From Paracoccaceae bacterium (GTDB taxonomy: Bacteria; Pseudomonadota; Alphaproteobacteria; Rhodobacterales; Rhodobacteraceae), in assembly GCA_020637675.1 (NCBI GenBank), contig JACKKD010000002.1, forward strand, positions 744,001-808,000: a stretch of 64,000 bases of DNA, given 5' to 3'. The number at the start of each line of letters is the position of its first letter. The first letter of the stretch is position 1. The notes under the pieces are model-generated. The model was not told where the DNA came from, did no database searches, and worked only from the letters and a program-made list of their open reading frames with translations. Below are positions 38,038-47,151 of the stretch, piece by piece. Position numbers and translations under genes: made by a program.

Positions 38038-38742
38038 ATGCGCCGGACGATTACGACCGCGGTCGGCCTCTGGCTGACGCTCGCGGGAGCGGGCCTTGCC
38101 CAACCTGCCACCGAAAGTCCGGTGGTCGTGGAACTCTACACCTCGCAGGGCTGTTCCTCCTGTCCGCCGGCGGACAATCTCCTCAGCGAGATGGCCGGGC
38201 GCTCCGATGTGATCGCGCTGGCGCTGCATGTCGACTACTGGGACTACATCGGCTGGAAAGACACCTTCGGCAACCCGGCCTTCACCAAGCGCCAGCGCGC
38301 CTATGCGGCGGTGGCCGGCGCGCGAACGATCTACACGCCGCAGATGATCGTCGACGGGATGGATCACATCGTCGGCGTCCGCGCGGCCGAACTTGCGAAG
38401 CTGGTGGCGCGCCACGCGGCGCAGGCCGCCCCCGTCGCGTTGCGCCTCGACCGTGTGGGCGAGGGCGTCCGCGTCACCGCCGGGGCGGCGCCCCTGCCGA
38501 GGGGCGCGGTCGTTCAGCTTGTGCGCTACCGGAGCCATGAACGGGTGGAAATCCGCCAGGGCGAGAACGCCGGCAAGGTCATCGACTACAGCAACATCGT
38601 GACCGAGTGGCGGCGTGTCGCCGAGTGGGACGGGCGGGCCGACCTCTCGCTCACCATGGATGCGCCGGGCGGCGATCCCGTGGTCGTGATCCTGCAGGAG
38701 CCGGGGCCGGGCCCGGTGCTCGCCGCGGCGGTGCTGCGCTAG
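38038..38742 (+). CDS. DUF1223 secreted thioredoxin-like protein
   Basis: A 234-residue protein with a signal peptide ending near LTLAGAGLAQP (about 1-22). The thioredoxin-like fold carries a CxxC in YTSQGCSSCPPAD, then the family motif HVDYWDYIGWKDTFG and YTPQMIVDG. Members of DUF1223 are periplasmic and uncharacterised; a redox role is inferred from the CxxC. The ATG at 38038 starts the signal peptide; an earlier start would bury it. Confidence 0.87.
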   Translation: MRRTITTAVGLWLTLAGAGLAQPATESPVVVELYTSQGCSSCPPADNLLSEMAGRSDVIALALHVDYWDYIGWKDTFGNPAFTKRQRAYAAVAGARTIYTPQMIVDGMDHIVGVRAAELAKLVARHAAQAAPVALRLDRVGEGVRVTAGAAPLPRGAVVQLVRYRSHERVEIRQGENAGKVIDYSNIVTEWRRVAEWDGRADLSLTMDAPGGDPVVVILQEPGPGPVLAAAVLR

Positions 38743-38848
38743 CCGGGGCGTGCCGCAGCGTCATGCCCATCGTTCCCGCCGCCTGCGTTGACGGGCGCGC
38801 GCTGCGGTGGCTTCCTCGGCCGGTCGGGGCAGGCGGAGGACGCGGGCG

Positions 38849-40258
38849 ATGACGGAAGCGATGGGCCGGGCCGTCGGCAACGATGAGGCGGGGCTGCGGG
38901 CGACGGTCGATGCGATGCGCGCCGCCTTTCTGGCCGGGCCCCCGCCCGACCTCGTGGCGCGGCAGGCACGGCTTCGCATGCTTCGCCGGGCGGTGCAGGC
39001 GCGGAGCCGCGATCTCGTGCGCGCCGCGGCGGAGGACTTCGGCCAACGTCGGGCGGAGGAGACTCTGATCCTCGACCTCGGTCCCGTCGTCCAGGCCACG
39101 CGGCATCTCGCGCGCAACCTCGGCCGCTGGATGCGGCCTGACCGCCGCGCCGTGCCCGTGACGCTCTGGCCCGGCCGCGCGCGGGTGATCCGCCAGCCGA
39201 AGGGCGTGGTCGGCATCATGGCGCCCTGGAACTATCCCTTCGGCCTTTCGCTGATCCCGCTGGCGACGGCGCTCGCCGCCGGCAACCGGGCGATGCTCAA
39301 GCCCTCCGAACTCGCCCCGGCCTCGGCCGAGGCAATGGCCACCTTGCTGGCGGAGATCTTTCCCGCCGACGAGGTGGGCGTCGTGCTCGGCGGGCCGGAG
39401 ACAGGGGCGGCCTTCGCCGGGTTGCCGTTCGACCACCTCGTCTTCACCGGATCGACCGGGGTGGGGCGCAAGGTCATGCAGGCCGCGGCGCGGAACCTCG
39501 TCCCGGTGACGCTGGAGCTTGGCGGCAAGTCGCCCGTGATCCTCGGCCGCGACGCGGACTTCGCCAAGGCGTCGCGCGACATCGCCTGGGGCAAGATCGC
39601 CAATGCCGGCCAGACCTGCATCGCGCCGGATTATGTCCTGGTCCACAGGGCCGATGCGCCGGCCTTCCGGGATCGGCTTGTGGAGGAGTTGGGGCGCGCC
39701 TTCACCGCGCGTGGCGGGATGACGGGCATCATCGACGCCGCAAGGGCGGACCGGCTTCGGACGCTGGTCGCCGAGGCCGAAGCGGCGGGGGCCGAGGTCC
39801 GCTGGATCGGCGGCGCGCCTGGGGAGGGCCGGGCGATCGCGCCAGCCGTGGTCTCCGGCGCATCGCCCGACAGCCGACTGATGCGGGAGGAGATTTTCGG
39901 GCCGGTCCTGCCCATCCAGACCTACGGGGATCTGGCGCAGGCGGTCGGGCAGGTCGCAGCCGGCCCGCGGCCGCTCGCCCTCTACTTCTACGGCGGCAGG
40001 GCCGGCGGGGCGGAGGTGCTCTCGCGCACGACAAGCGGCAACGTCACCGTCAACGGGGTGATGACCCACTATGCCGTGGACAGCCTCCCCTTCGGCGGCG
40101 TGGGCGCGAGCGGCATCGGTGCCTATCACGGCCGCGAGGGGTTCGAGGCGATGACCCATGCGCGCGGCGTCTTCCGCGAGCCGCTGCGCAGTCTCATCCC
40201 GCTCGGCCGGACGGGTGGACGGTTCGAGCGGCTCTTCGCCTGGTACATGATGCGCTGA
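38849..40258 (+). CDS. Aldehyde dehydrogenase (coniferyl aldehyde dehydrogenase-like)
   Basis: NAD(P)-dependent aldehyde dehydrogenase of 469 residues. Catalytic motifs: substrate entrance MAPWNYPFGLSL, general base Glu in LELGGKSPVIL, and nucleophile Cys in NAGQTCIAPDYVL. The short length, the PWNYPFGLS motif and the C-terminal hydrophobic tail (PLGRTGGRFERLFAWYM) resemble the coniferyl/fatty aldehyde dehydrogenase group. Substrate not determinable. ATG at 38849 is placed by GGAGGA at 38835. Convergent with the acyltransferase at 40268. Confidence 0.88.
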   Translation: MTEAMGRAVGNDEAGLRATVDAMRAAFLAGPPPDLVARQARLRMLRRAVQARSRDLVRAAAEDFGQRRAEETLILDLGPVVQATRHLARNLGRWMRPDRRAVPVTLWPGRARVIRQPKGVVGIMAPWNYPFGLSLIPLATALAAGNRAMLKPSELAPASAEAMATLLAEIFPADEVGVVLGGPETGAAFAGLPFDHLVFTGSTGVGRKVMQAAARNLVPVTLELGGKSPVILGRDADFAKASRDIAWGKIANAGQTCIAPDYVLVHRADAPAFRDRLVEELGRAFTARGGMTGIIDAARADRLRTLVAEAEAAGAEVRWIGGAPGEGRAIAPAVVSGASPDSRLMREEIFGPVLPIQTYGDLAQAVGQVAAGPRPLALYFYGGRAGGAEVLSRTTSGNVTVNGVMTHYAVDSLPFGGVGASGIGAYHGREGFEAMTHARGVFREPLRSLIPLGRTGGRFERLFAWYMMR

Positions 40259-40267
40259 CGGCGCGCG

Positions 40268-41140
40268 TCACTTCCAGCGGCGGTGAATCCAGAACCACTG
40301 GTCCAGGTGGCGGCGTGCGATCCGTTCTAGGCTGTCGTTGATCGCCTGGGTCATGGTCTCCGGGTCCGATCGCGGGATTGGCGCCTCGGTCACGATGTCG
40401 AAGTTGATCCCGTCGTCGCGCCGGACGCCGTAGACGGGGACGATATCGGCCTCGTAGCGCAGCGCGAGGTCGGCCGCCGAGGTGGCGGTGAAGGCGGTAT
40501 GGCCGAAGAAGGTGGTGGCAGCGCCGTGGCGCATGTGCTGGTCCATCAGGAGCCCGAGCATGCCGCCAGATTTCAGGAACCGGACCATTGCCGCCATGCC
40601 GGGCTTGCCGCGCGGGAAGAGCGGGGTGCCGATCGTCGATATGGCATCGAGGTAATGCGCGTTGAAGAGCGGGTTCTTCATCGGCCGGTAGAGCGCGCCG
40701 ACCCGGTAGCCGCGGGCAATGAGCGCCGCGCGCGCGACGTCGTAGTTGCCGAAATGCCCCGTGGCGAGGATCACCGGCCTTCCGGCGCCGTGGGCGGCGG
40801 AAAGGGCCGCTGCGCCGGGACCGGTGATCGGCAGGTCGCGGACGCGGGCGAGGAAGTCGTCACCCGAGTAGAGCTCGATCATCGTCCGGCCGACGTTGTC
40901 GGGCACGGCGCGGACAAGCCGCTCGACCTCATGCGGGGGCAGGTCGGGACAGACGAGGGCGAGGTTCTCGCGGATGCGCCGGCGCCAGCCGGCGAGGGGC
41001 GCGACCAGCCGCGAGATGATCCAGCCCGCCAGCGGGACCCGTCGTTCATAGGGCAGCGCCCGCGCGATCGCGAGTATCGCGCGGAAGGCCGCATCGGTCA
41101 GCCGGTCCGGCAGTGTCGGTTTCGGCGGGGTGTCGGCCAT
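40268..41140 (-). CDS. LpxL-like lysophospholipid / lipid A acyltransferase
   Basis: A 290-residue member of the LpxL/LpxM/HtrB family, which adds secondary acyl chains to lipid A or acylates related lipids. The catalytic HX4D motif is H-x-x-x-x-D in TGHFGNYDVA (near 128-133). Other features are VGALYRPMKNPLFN, LMDQHMRHGAATTFFG and a C-terminal QWFWIHRRWK, the classic family end. Substrate is inferred. Divergent spacing and composition suggest it is monocistronic. Confidence 0.87.
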   Translation of the reverse strand: MADTPPKPTLPDRLTDAAFRAILAIARALPYERRVPLAGWIISRLVAPLAGWRRRIRENLALVCPDLPPHEVERLVRAVPDNVGRTMIELYSGDDFLARVRDLPITGPGAAALSAAHGAGRPVILATGHFGNYDVARAALIARGYRVGALYRPMKNPLFNAHYLDAISTIGTPLFPRGKPGMAAMVRFLKSGGMLGLLMDQHMRHGAATTFFGHTAFTATSAADLALRYEADIVPVYGVRRDDGINFDIVTEAPIPRSDPETMTQAINDSLERIARRHLDQWFWIHRRWK

Positions 41141-41347
41141 CGTGTCCCGTGCTCTGCGGCACGGCCGCTCGCTCGGGGCCGCGCGTCAGGGGCCAGACAT
41201 AGAGGTGCGGCGCGCCGATCTCAAGCCGCCGAAAACCCGTCGGCCTCGGCCGCGGACCGTCCGCCATCCGCCCATGGCGCGAGGAGGCGCGCGCCGCCGG
41301 AACGCTCCCCGGGGGCGCCCGGCGGGGCCGTGGCTTTCCCGGGCGGC

Positions 41348-42433
41348 CTAGTCCTCTTCGGCGTCCGCGGTCATGCGCAGCACCAGTTCACCGGCATCGA
41401 CCAGTGTCCGGACCGCCGAGACGATCGAAGTCATCGCGGCCTCCGCGTCCTTCTCGCGCACCTTGCCGCGCTCGGCCATCTCGTCCCGCAAGGTGGCGGC
41501 CATGCGTTGCGACATGTTGGCGAGGATGAACTCGGCCGAAGCCGCATCGGCCCCGGTCCGCGCACCGGCGAGGGCGTTCACCAGCGCTGCCTGCTCCACA
41601 CCGCGGATGACCCTGGAGATATCGCGCCCCTCGATCCGCTCGGCGATGTCGGCAAAGGTGAAGATCGACTTCCTGACCCGCTCTGCAAGGCCCTGATCCG
41701 CCTCCGCCAACCCTGAGAGCACCTCGTCGCGCGTCGTCGCGGGCGAGACGTTGAGGATGGCGCCGATCCTTTCGTGCGGCTCGGCCTCGAAGGCGCGGAG
41801 CGGGCGCGATTCGAGTTGAACGGCCAGAGACAGGCCGATGCGGCGCACGGTTTCGGGGTCGATCTCGCCGGTCTGGCCCATCGCGTAGGCGATGTGGCGC
41901 GCCCGTTCGCCCGGGAGCTTGCCGAGAAGTTCGGCCGCGCGCGACACGGCGATCTTGGAGAGCATGACGGCGCCCACCTCGGCGCTTTCCTCGGCGAGGA
42001 CGGGAAGCAGCTTCTCGCTTTCCAGCGCGGCGATGCGGTCCCACGGATCGGCTTTGGACGAGGCCCCGGACAGCCGCTTCAGCCGGCCCGCCGCCGTCGC
42101 CGAGATCTGGCCGTCGAGCATCTGCAGCGCGCCGTCAATCCCGCCGGGAAAACTGAGCCCGATGGAGTCGAGAAGCGCGAGGAATTCCTCCACCACCGCA
42201 TCGAGCGTCGCGCGGTCGACAACGCGCATCCGGCCGATCTGTTCGGTCAGCGCCGCCTGAAGATGGTCGGGGAGGTCGCGCAATGGCACCTGATCGCCGA
42301 CAGCGAGCAGAAGCCGGACGATGATCGCCGCCTTCTGCCTGCCGCCGATCTGGCCCGGAACCGGCCGGTCGTTTGCCACAGCGGTGGCTGCCGCTGCCGC
42401 GCCCGGCGAAAGCCGTGTGGTGAGTGCCGACAT
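41348..42433 (-). CDS. fliG: FliG-like protein, not next to flagellar genes
   Basis: A 361-residue protein with FliG middle and C-terminal domain features. The C-terminus matches the torque-helix region: KSIFTFADIAERIEGRDI, then ILANMSQRMAATLRDEM and VRTLVDAGELVLRM. The middle domain carries EESAEVGAVML where FliG of model bacteria has the FliM-binding EHPQ motif. The first 30 residues are Ala/Pro-rich and the helix pattern starts at RQKAAIIVRLLLA. No other flagellar gene is in the window, so it may serve an unlinked flagellum or another rotary or switching role. Confidence 0.78.
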   Translation of the reverse strand: MSALTTRLSPGAAAAATAVANDRPVPGQIGGRQKAAIIVRLLLAVGDQVPLRDLPDHLQAALTEQIGRMRVVDRATLDAVVEEFLALLDSIGLSFPGGIDGALQMLDGQISATAAGRLKRLSGASSKADPWDRIAALESEKLLPVLAEESAEVGAVMLSKIAVSRAAELLGKLPGERARHIAYAMGQTGEIDPETVRRIGLSLAVQLESRPLRAFEAEPHERIGAILNVSPATTRDEVLSGLAEADQGLAERVRKSIFTFADIAERIEGRDISRVIRGVEQAALVNALAGARTGADAASAEFILANMSQRMAATLRDEMAERGKVREKDAEAAMTSIVSAVRTLVDAGELVLRMTADAEED

Positions 42434-42506
42434 GCCGACCTCCGGGACCTGCGGTTCGGGTCGCAGTTTCCCGCAAGGCGGTTAAGCCGGGGTTACGCGC
42501 CGCGGT

Positions 42507-42668
42507 TCAGCTGCCGACGGTCACGCATTTCTGGGCGGCGTCATCCCAGCTCTGGCCCTGGGCGCAGCTGATCTGGGCCTGGCGCTCGTGGCTGCAGCCG
42601 CCCTGCGCGAAGGCAGGCGAAAGGCCGGCAAGAAGGGCGAGGGCGGCGGCAAGCGTCCTGATCGGCAT
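42507..42668 (-). CDS. Small secreted cysteine-containing protein
   Basis: A 53-residue protein: signal peptide MPIRTLAAALALLAGLSPAFAQ, mature part of about 31 residues with three cysteines (GGCSHER..., ISCAQGQSWDD, KCVTV). The C...C...C spacing resembles the short chitin-binding (peritrophin-A-like) fold, but that is only a resemblance. The ATG at 42668 has AGGAGG upstream (AGAAGGAGGATGCC). It is downstream of purB on the same strand. Confidence 0.7.
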   Translation of the reverse strand: MPIRTLAAALALLAGLSPAFAQGGCSHERQAQISCAQGQSWDDAAQKCVTVGS

Positions 42669-42721
42669 GGCATCCTCCTTCTGTCTTCGATGAGGGTGCC
42701 AGCCGTGCCGCCATGCGGGCA

Positions 42722-42744
42722 AGCGTTTCCGTAGCGGAAACGCT
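42722..42744. repeat. Perfect 10-bp inverted repeat with 3-base loop
   Basis: AGCGTTTCCG-TAG-CGGAAACGCT lies between the purB stop and the small secreted protein. There is no T-tract on either strand, so it is not a classical terminator; it could be a weak terminator, a transcript stabiliser or an operator. Confidence 0.6.
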
Positions 42745-42767
42745 CGCTCTCACGCAATCGTGTGGGC

Positions 42768-44072
42768 TCAACCGCCGAAGACCCGGGCAAAGATCGTGTC
42801 GACGTGCTTCGTGTGATAGCCGAGGTCGAATTTCTCCTCGATCTCGGCGGGCGAAAGGGCGGCGGTAACCTCGGGATCGGCCAGCAGCTCGGTCCTGAAA
42901 TCCGCGCCCTTCTCCCATACCTTCATCGCGTTCCGTTGCACCAGCCGATAGGCGTCCTCGCGGCTGACGCCCGCCTGGGTCAGCGCCAGAAGAACCCGCT
43001 GAGACATGATCAGGCCTTTGAACTTGTTCATGTTCTTCGCCATGTTCTCGGGGTAGATCACCAGCTTCTCGATCACCCCCGCCAGCCGGTCCAGCGCGAA
43101 GTCGAGCGTGATCGTCGCATCCGGGCCGATGGCGCGCTCAACGCTCGAATGGCTGATGTCGCGCTCGTGCCACAAGGCCACGTTCTCCAGCGCCGGCACC
43201 ACCGCCATGCGGACAAGGCGGGCGAGGCCGGTCAGGTTCTCGGTCAGGACCGGGTTCCTCTTGTGCGGCATGGCGGACGACCCCTTCTGGCCGGGGGAGA
43301 AGAACTCCTCCGCCTCCAGAACCTCGGTCCGCTGCATGTGGCGGATCTCGATGGCGATGTTCTCGATCGAACTGGCGATCACGCCGAGGGTGGCGAAGAA
43401 CATCGCGTGGCGGTCGCGGGGGATGACCTGGGTGGAAATCGGCTCGGGGCGCAGACCCATCATCTTGCAGACATGTTCCTCGACCGCCGGGTCGATGTTG
43501 GCGAAGGTGCCGACCGCGCCGGAGATGGCACCTGTCGCCACCTCCCATTTCGCCTTCTCCAGCCGGTTCTTGTTTCGGTCCATCTCGGCGTAGAACCGCG
43601 CGAAAGTGAGGCCCATCGTGGTAGGTTCGGCATGGATGCCGTGGCTGCGGCCGATCCTGATCGTGTCCTTGTGTTCGTAGGCGCGTTTCTTCAGCGCGGA
43701 CAGCACCCGGTCCATGTCGGCCAGCAGGATGTCGGCGGCGCGGACGAGTTGCACGTTCAGCGTGGTGTCGAGCACGTCCGACGAGGTCATCCCCTGATGG
43801 ACGAAGCGCGCGTCCTCGGCGCCGATGTGTTCCGCGAGATGGGTGAGGAAGGCGATGACGTCATGCCTGGTCACCGCCTCGATCTCGTCGATGCGGGCCA
43901 CGTCGAACTCAACGTCTTTTGCGCGCCAGACCGCTTGCGCGTTCGCCTTCGGGATCACGCCAAGCGCCGCCTGCGCGTCGCAGGCATGGGCCTCGATCTC
44001 GTACCAGATGCGGAACTTCGTCTCGGGCGACCAGATGGCGACCATTTCGGGGCGGGAATAGCGGGGGATCAT
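42768..44072 (-). CDS. purB: Adenylosuccinate lyase
   Basis: Purine biosynthesis lyase acting on SAICAR and adenylosuccinate. It is 434 residues of the fumarase/aspartase superfamily. The signature loop SSAMPHKRNPVLTENL (near 256) and GMTSSDVLDTTLNVQL, HGIHAEPTTMGL are clear. Length is normal for the short bacterial type. The gene is followed 23 bases on by a perfect inverted repeat. Confidence 0.97.
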   Translation of the reverse strand: MIPRYSRPEMVAIWSPETKFRIWYEIEAHACDAQAALGVIPKANAQAVWRAKDVEFDVARIDEIEAVTRHDVIAFLTHLAEHIGAEDARFVHQGMTSSDVLDTTLNVQLVRAADILLADMDRVLSALKKRAYEHKDTIRIGRSHGIHAEPTTMGLTFARFYAEMDRNKNRLEKAKWEVATGAISGAVGTFANIDPAVEEHVCKMMGLRPEPISTQVIPRDRHAMFFATLGVIASSIENIAIEIRHMQRTEVLEAEEFFSPGQKGSSAMPHKRNPVLTENLTGLARLVRMAVVPALENVALWHERDISHSSVERAIGPDATITLDFALDRLAGVIEKLVIYPENMAKNMNKFKGLIMSQRVLLALTQAGVSREDAYRLVQRNAMKVWEKGADFRTELLADPEVTAALSPAEIEEKFDLGYHTKHVDTIFARVFGG

Positions 44073-44150
44073 CGGCGGCTTCCTTCGGCACGGGGGGGGG
44101 GCGCGGGCGTCCCTTAGACCGCGCCGGGGGCGCTGGCAAGGCGGGCAGTT

Positions 44151-45104
44151 TCAGCCGGCGGGCGGGAGAGCGGCGAGGCGGCGCGCGAAGACGCGCTCGG
44201 CATGGTGGTGCCAGTGGCGTATGTCGGAATCGGCAAGCATCGCCGCCATCGTCGCGGCCAGGCGGTCTGCATAGCGCAGGATCGTGGTGTCGCGGATCAG
44301 CCCGGACGCCCGGTCGGCGAAATAGCTGGCGTCGTGGCGGAGGTTCGGTTCCCCCATCGGGCCAGCGCCGCGGCCGCGAAGCTGGCGCAGGCGGTAGGCG
44401 TCGGGCGTCTTGGTGGCGTAGTGGTTGTACTGGGCCAGCGCGTGGCGGATCTCGGCGCGGGGCACATGGCGCAACTCGCGCCAGAGCGGTCCCCCCGCGT
44501 CGATCCCGCGCAGGCTGCCGTCGCCGCGCATGACGGTAAGCCGCGCCTTCGGGCCATGGTAGCGGGTCAGCGAATGGTTGTGGATCGCGCCGTAGTGGCC
44601 GGGATTGCGGCTCAAGGTCTTCAGCGCGCCGTTGGCCTTGTGGCCCTCGGGCAGGCGGTGAAGGAACTGGTGCGTGACCGGGCCGGGGTGCCATTGCGCC
44701 ACGCCGCCCGGCCCGAAGGTCATGGCGTTGAGCGCGATGACGTCGACGTCTGCGGGCGCGGCGGCGAGGAGGGCCTTCACCGAATTGTCGCCCATGTGGA
44801 CGTTCACGAATTCGTCCACGTCGAGCATCATCAGCCAGTCGGCCGCGTCGACGTCGAAGCGGTCGCGGAGGCGTGCGTAGCCTTCCGCCTGCGGCACCTT
44901 GCCGGAGGCAACGCTGTGACGCAGGAAGTCGATGTGGGCGGCCGACTGGAGGGCCGCCAGAAGCCTGACCGATCCGTCGTCGCAGTCGTTCGCGGCAATG
45001 AAGATGCGGTCGAAGCCGAGCGTGAGGTGATGGGCCACGAATTCGAGGAGGAACGGCCCCTCGTTGCGGATGCAGGTGAGAAGGTGGACGGTCGGGTCTG
45101 GCAT
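44151..45104 (-). CDS. Glycosyltransferase, GT2/GT92-like
   Basis: A 317-residue protein with a GT-A-type Rossmann domain. The N-terminus HLLTCIRNEGPFLLEFVAHH and the metal motif LDVDEFVNVH (DxD at about 94-96) place it in the family of glycosyltransferases annotated as GT2 or GT92 in alphaproteobacteria. The later part has ALAQYNHYATKTPDAYRL, a conserved block of this group. Sugar and acceptor are unknown. Divergent from DUF6314. Confidence 0.78.
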   Translation of the reverse strand: MPDPTVHLLTCIRNEGPFLLEFVAHHLTLGFDRIFIAANDCDDGSVRLLAALQSAAHIDFLRHSVASGKVPQAEGYARLRDRFDVDAADWLMMLDVDEFVNVHMGDNSVKALLAAAPADVDVIALNAMTFGPGGVAQWHPGPVTHQFLHRLPEGHKANGALKTLSRNPGHYGAIHNHSLTRYHGPKARLTVMRGDGSLRGIDAGGPLWRELRHVPRAEIRHALAQYNHYATKTPDAYRLRQLRGRGAGPMGEPNLRHDASYFADRASGLIRDTTILRYADRLAATMAAMLADSDIRHWHHHAERVFARRLAALPPAG

Positions 45105-45175
45105 GGCTCTGGCAGCGGCGGGCCGGTCGCGGCACTATGCCGGGGCTGGGGCGACGGATGCAATCGGGGATGGCG

Positions 45176-45586
45176 ATGAGGCTTCAGGATTTCTCCGGGC
45201 GCTGGCGGATCGAGCGGCGGATCGAGGACCGTCTGGGCGGCATGAGCGGGCTCTTCACCGGCGAGGCCGAGTTTCGCCCGGTGGCGGAGGGACTCGCCTA
45301 CCGCGAGGAGGGTCGACTCAGGATTGGCACGGGACCCGAGGTGCTGGCGGTCAGGGACTACCTCTGGCGCGAGGAGGGGGCGTGGATCGTCGTCGAGCAC
45401 GGCGACGGGCGGCCGTTCCACACCTTCGACCCCGACCTGCCCGAGGCCCGGCACTGGTGCGATCCCGACGACTACCGGGTGTGCTACGACTTCGCGGGCT
45501 GGCCGGAGTGGCACGCGGAATGGACGGTTCGGGGGCCGCGGAAGGACTACACGATGGTGAGCGTCTATTCGCGCACCCTGGACTGA
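45176..45586 (+). CDS. DUF6314 family protein
   Basis: A 136-residue beta-rich protein, beginning MRLQDFSGRWRIERRIED. It shows the DUF6314 pattern: a beta-barrel-like FTGEAEFRPVAEGLAYREEG, HTFDPDLPEARHWCDPDDY, and C-terminal WTVRGPRKDYTMVSVYSR. Function unknown. The ATG at 45176 has a GGGGA site 6 bases upstream; an in-frame ATG at 45137 would add 13 residues. Ends 1 base before dddP (convergent). Confidence 0.75.
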   Translation: MRLQDFSGRWRIERRIEDRLGGMSGLFTGEAEFRPVAEGLAYREEGRLRIGTGPEVLAVRDYLWREEGAWIVVEHGDGRPFHTFDPDLPEARHWCDPDDYRVCYDFAGWPEWHAEWTVRGPRKDYTMVSVYSRTLD

Positions 45587-46927
45587 CTACCGTCCGAGCA
45601 GCGCCGGATCGAAGGGGTAGGTCGTCAGGTTCTCGCAGCCGGTTGCGGTCACCAGAACCTGATCCTCGAGCTTGATGGAAAACTCGCCGCCCTCGGGGCT
45701 GACAAGCGCCTCGGTGCAGATCACCATGCCTTCCTCGATCACGTGGTCGAAGGCACCCTCGGCCCAGGCGTCGGGATAGGGGACATAGGGCCATTCGTCG
45801 CAAAGCCCGACGCCGTGCATCTTGCAGGAATATTTCTGCGCCCAGTACTGGTCTTCCAGCCGGTGACCGCCGAACACCAGGTCGCGGATCGGCACCCCGG
45901 GTTTCAGCCGCGCCTGATGGTCGTGGATGTGGTCGAGCGCGTGGTGCATCGCCGAGATCATGGCGTTGGTGGGCTTGGCATCGCCCACCCACCAGGTGCG
46001 CGAGATGTCGATGCAGATGCCGTAGGCGCCGATGAGGTCGGTATCGAAGGCGACGATCTCGTTCGGCCGGACGATCCTTGGCCCACATTCCTGGAACCAC
46101 GGATTCGTGCGAGGGCCGGAGGCGAGAAGCCGCGTCTCGATCCATTCGCCGCCGCGGCGGATGTTCCCTTTGTGCAATTCCGACCAGATATCATCCTCGC
46201 TGACACGACCTTTCGGTACGTTTTCTCTGGTGAACGCCTCCATCTCGCCAATCGCCGCCTCGCAGGCGTGATGGGCGCAACGCATGGCGCGGATCTCGTC
46301 CGGCCCCTTGATTGCGCGGGTGCGCTCGGTCAGCTCCTCGCCCTCCATCACCTCGAACCCCGCGCGTTCGAGCGCACGCAGACCGTGGATCTGGATCTTG
46401 TCCACGCCGAGGCGGCGGTTCGCGCCTGCATGGGCCTGCATCACCTCCTCCACCTGTCCGGCAAAGGAGGTGGCGTCGGCCGCGCCCCGGTCGCCGGAGA
46501 CGGCATAGAAGAACGAGGCGCCGGAGCGGAGTTCCTTCACCAGCGGGTTGAATGAGACGAGGAAGGGCGCGTTCTTGTATTCCCAGATCACCATGTGCCC
46601 GTCGGCACAGAGCAGACAGGCGCGGAACGGGTTGTGGGCGTTCCAGAGTTGCATGTTCGTGGTGTCGGTCGCGTAGCGGATGTTCAGGGGATCGAAGAGA
46701 AGAAGCCCGCCCCAGGCGCGCGCGACGATGGCGTCGGTGAGCCTCCGCCAGCGGAATTCGCGCATCGCGGCAAGGTTCGGCAGGGCGAGCCCTGCCGCCT
46801 CCCATTCGCGGAAGGAAAGTTGGGTCGGCCCGATCTCCACCCGGTCGTTGTCGTTGGGTGTGCCGTCGGGCAGCGTCGCGCCCTTCGTCGGGTCGATCTT
46901 GCGGCGGTCGCTGTAACGTTCGGTCAT
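45587..46927 (-). CDS. dddP: DMSP lyase DddP (M24 peptidase-fold)
   Basis: Cleaves dimethylsulfoniopropionate to dimethyl sulfide and acrylate. It is 446 residues, matching DddP. It keeps the family N-terminus RKIDPTKGATLPDGTPND and the LNIRYATDTTNMQLWNAHNP block. The metal ligands fall at D295, D297, D307, H371, E406 and E421, the same numbering known for characterised DddP, so the site looks complete. M24 proteins include aminopeptidases and creatinases, but the motif set and numbering separate this from those. SD: GGGAGGAGG before ATG 46927. No other ddd gene is adjacent. Confidence 0.92.
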   Translation of the reverse strand: MTERYSDRRKIDPTKGATLPDGTPNDNDRVEIGPTQLSFREWEAAGLALPNLAAMREFRWRRLTDAIVARAWGGLLLFDPLNIRYATDTTNMQLWNAHNPFRACLLCADGHMVIWEYKNAPFLVSFNPLVKELRSGASFFYAVSGDRGAADATSFAGQVEEVMQAHAGANRRLGVDKIQIHGLRALERAGFEVMEGEELTERTRAIKGPDEIRAMRCAHHACEAAIGEMEAFTRENVPKGRVSEDDIWSELHKGNIRRGGEWIETRLLASGPRTNPWFQECGPRIVRPNEIVAFDTDLIGAYGICIDISRTWWVGDAKPTNAMISAMHHALDHIHDHQARLKPGVPIRDLVFGGHRLEDQYWAQKYSCKMHGVGLCDEWPYVPYPDAWAEGAFDHVIEEGMVICTEALVSPEGGEFSIKLEDQVLVTATGCENLTTYPFDPALLGR

Positions 46928-47151
46928 GCCGGGCCTCCTCCCTCGCGCGGCGAGCATCCGATGCCAGGCGCCGGCCGGTCCGTCCCGAATGCGACGCGGA
47001 GCGCGTCCGTTTCCGCCGATGACGGCCGCAATGGCCCTGCTGGCGGATGCCCATGGACGCGATCCTGCGGGATTTGCTTTACCTTGCGCCGGGGACCGGG
47101 CCCCCCGCCGTGCGCCAGCCGGCCAGCCACCGACCGGTCCAAGCCGCAGGG

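Noticed and set aside
41046..41267. 73-codon minus-strand frame upstream of the LpxL-like gene
   Set aside because: Its second half overlaps the acyltransferase gene in another frame and it has no recognisable domain.
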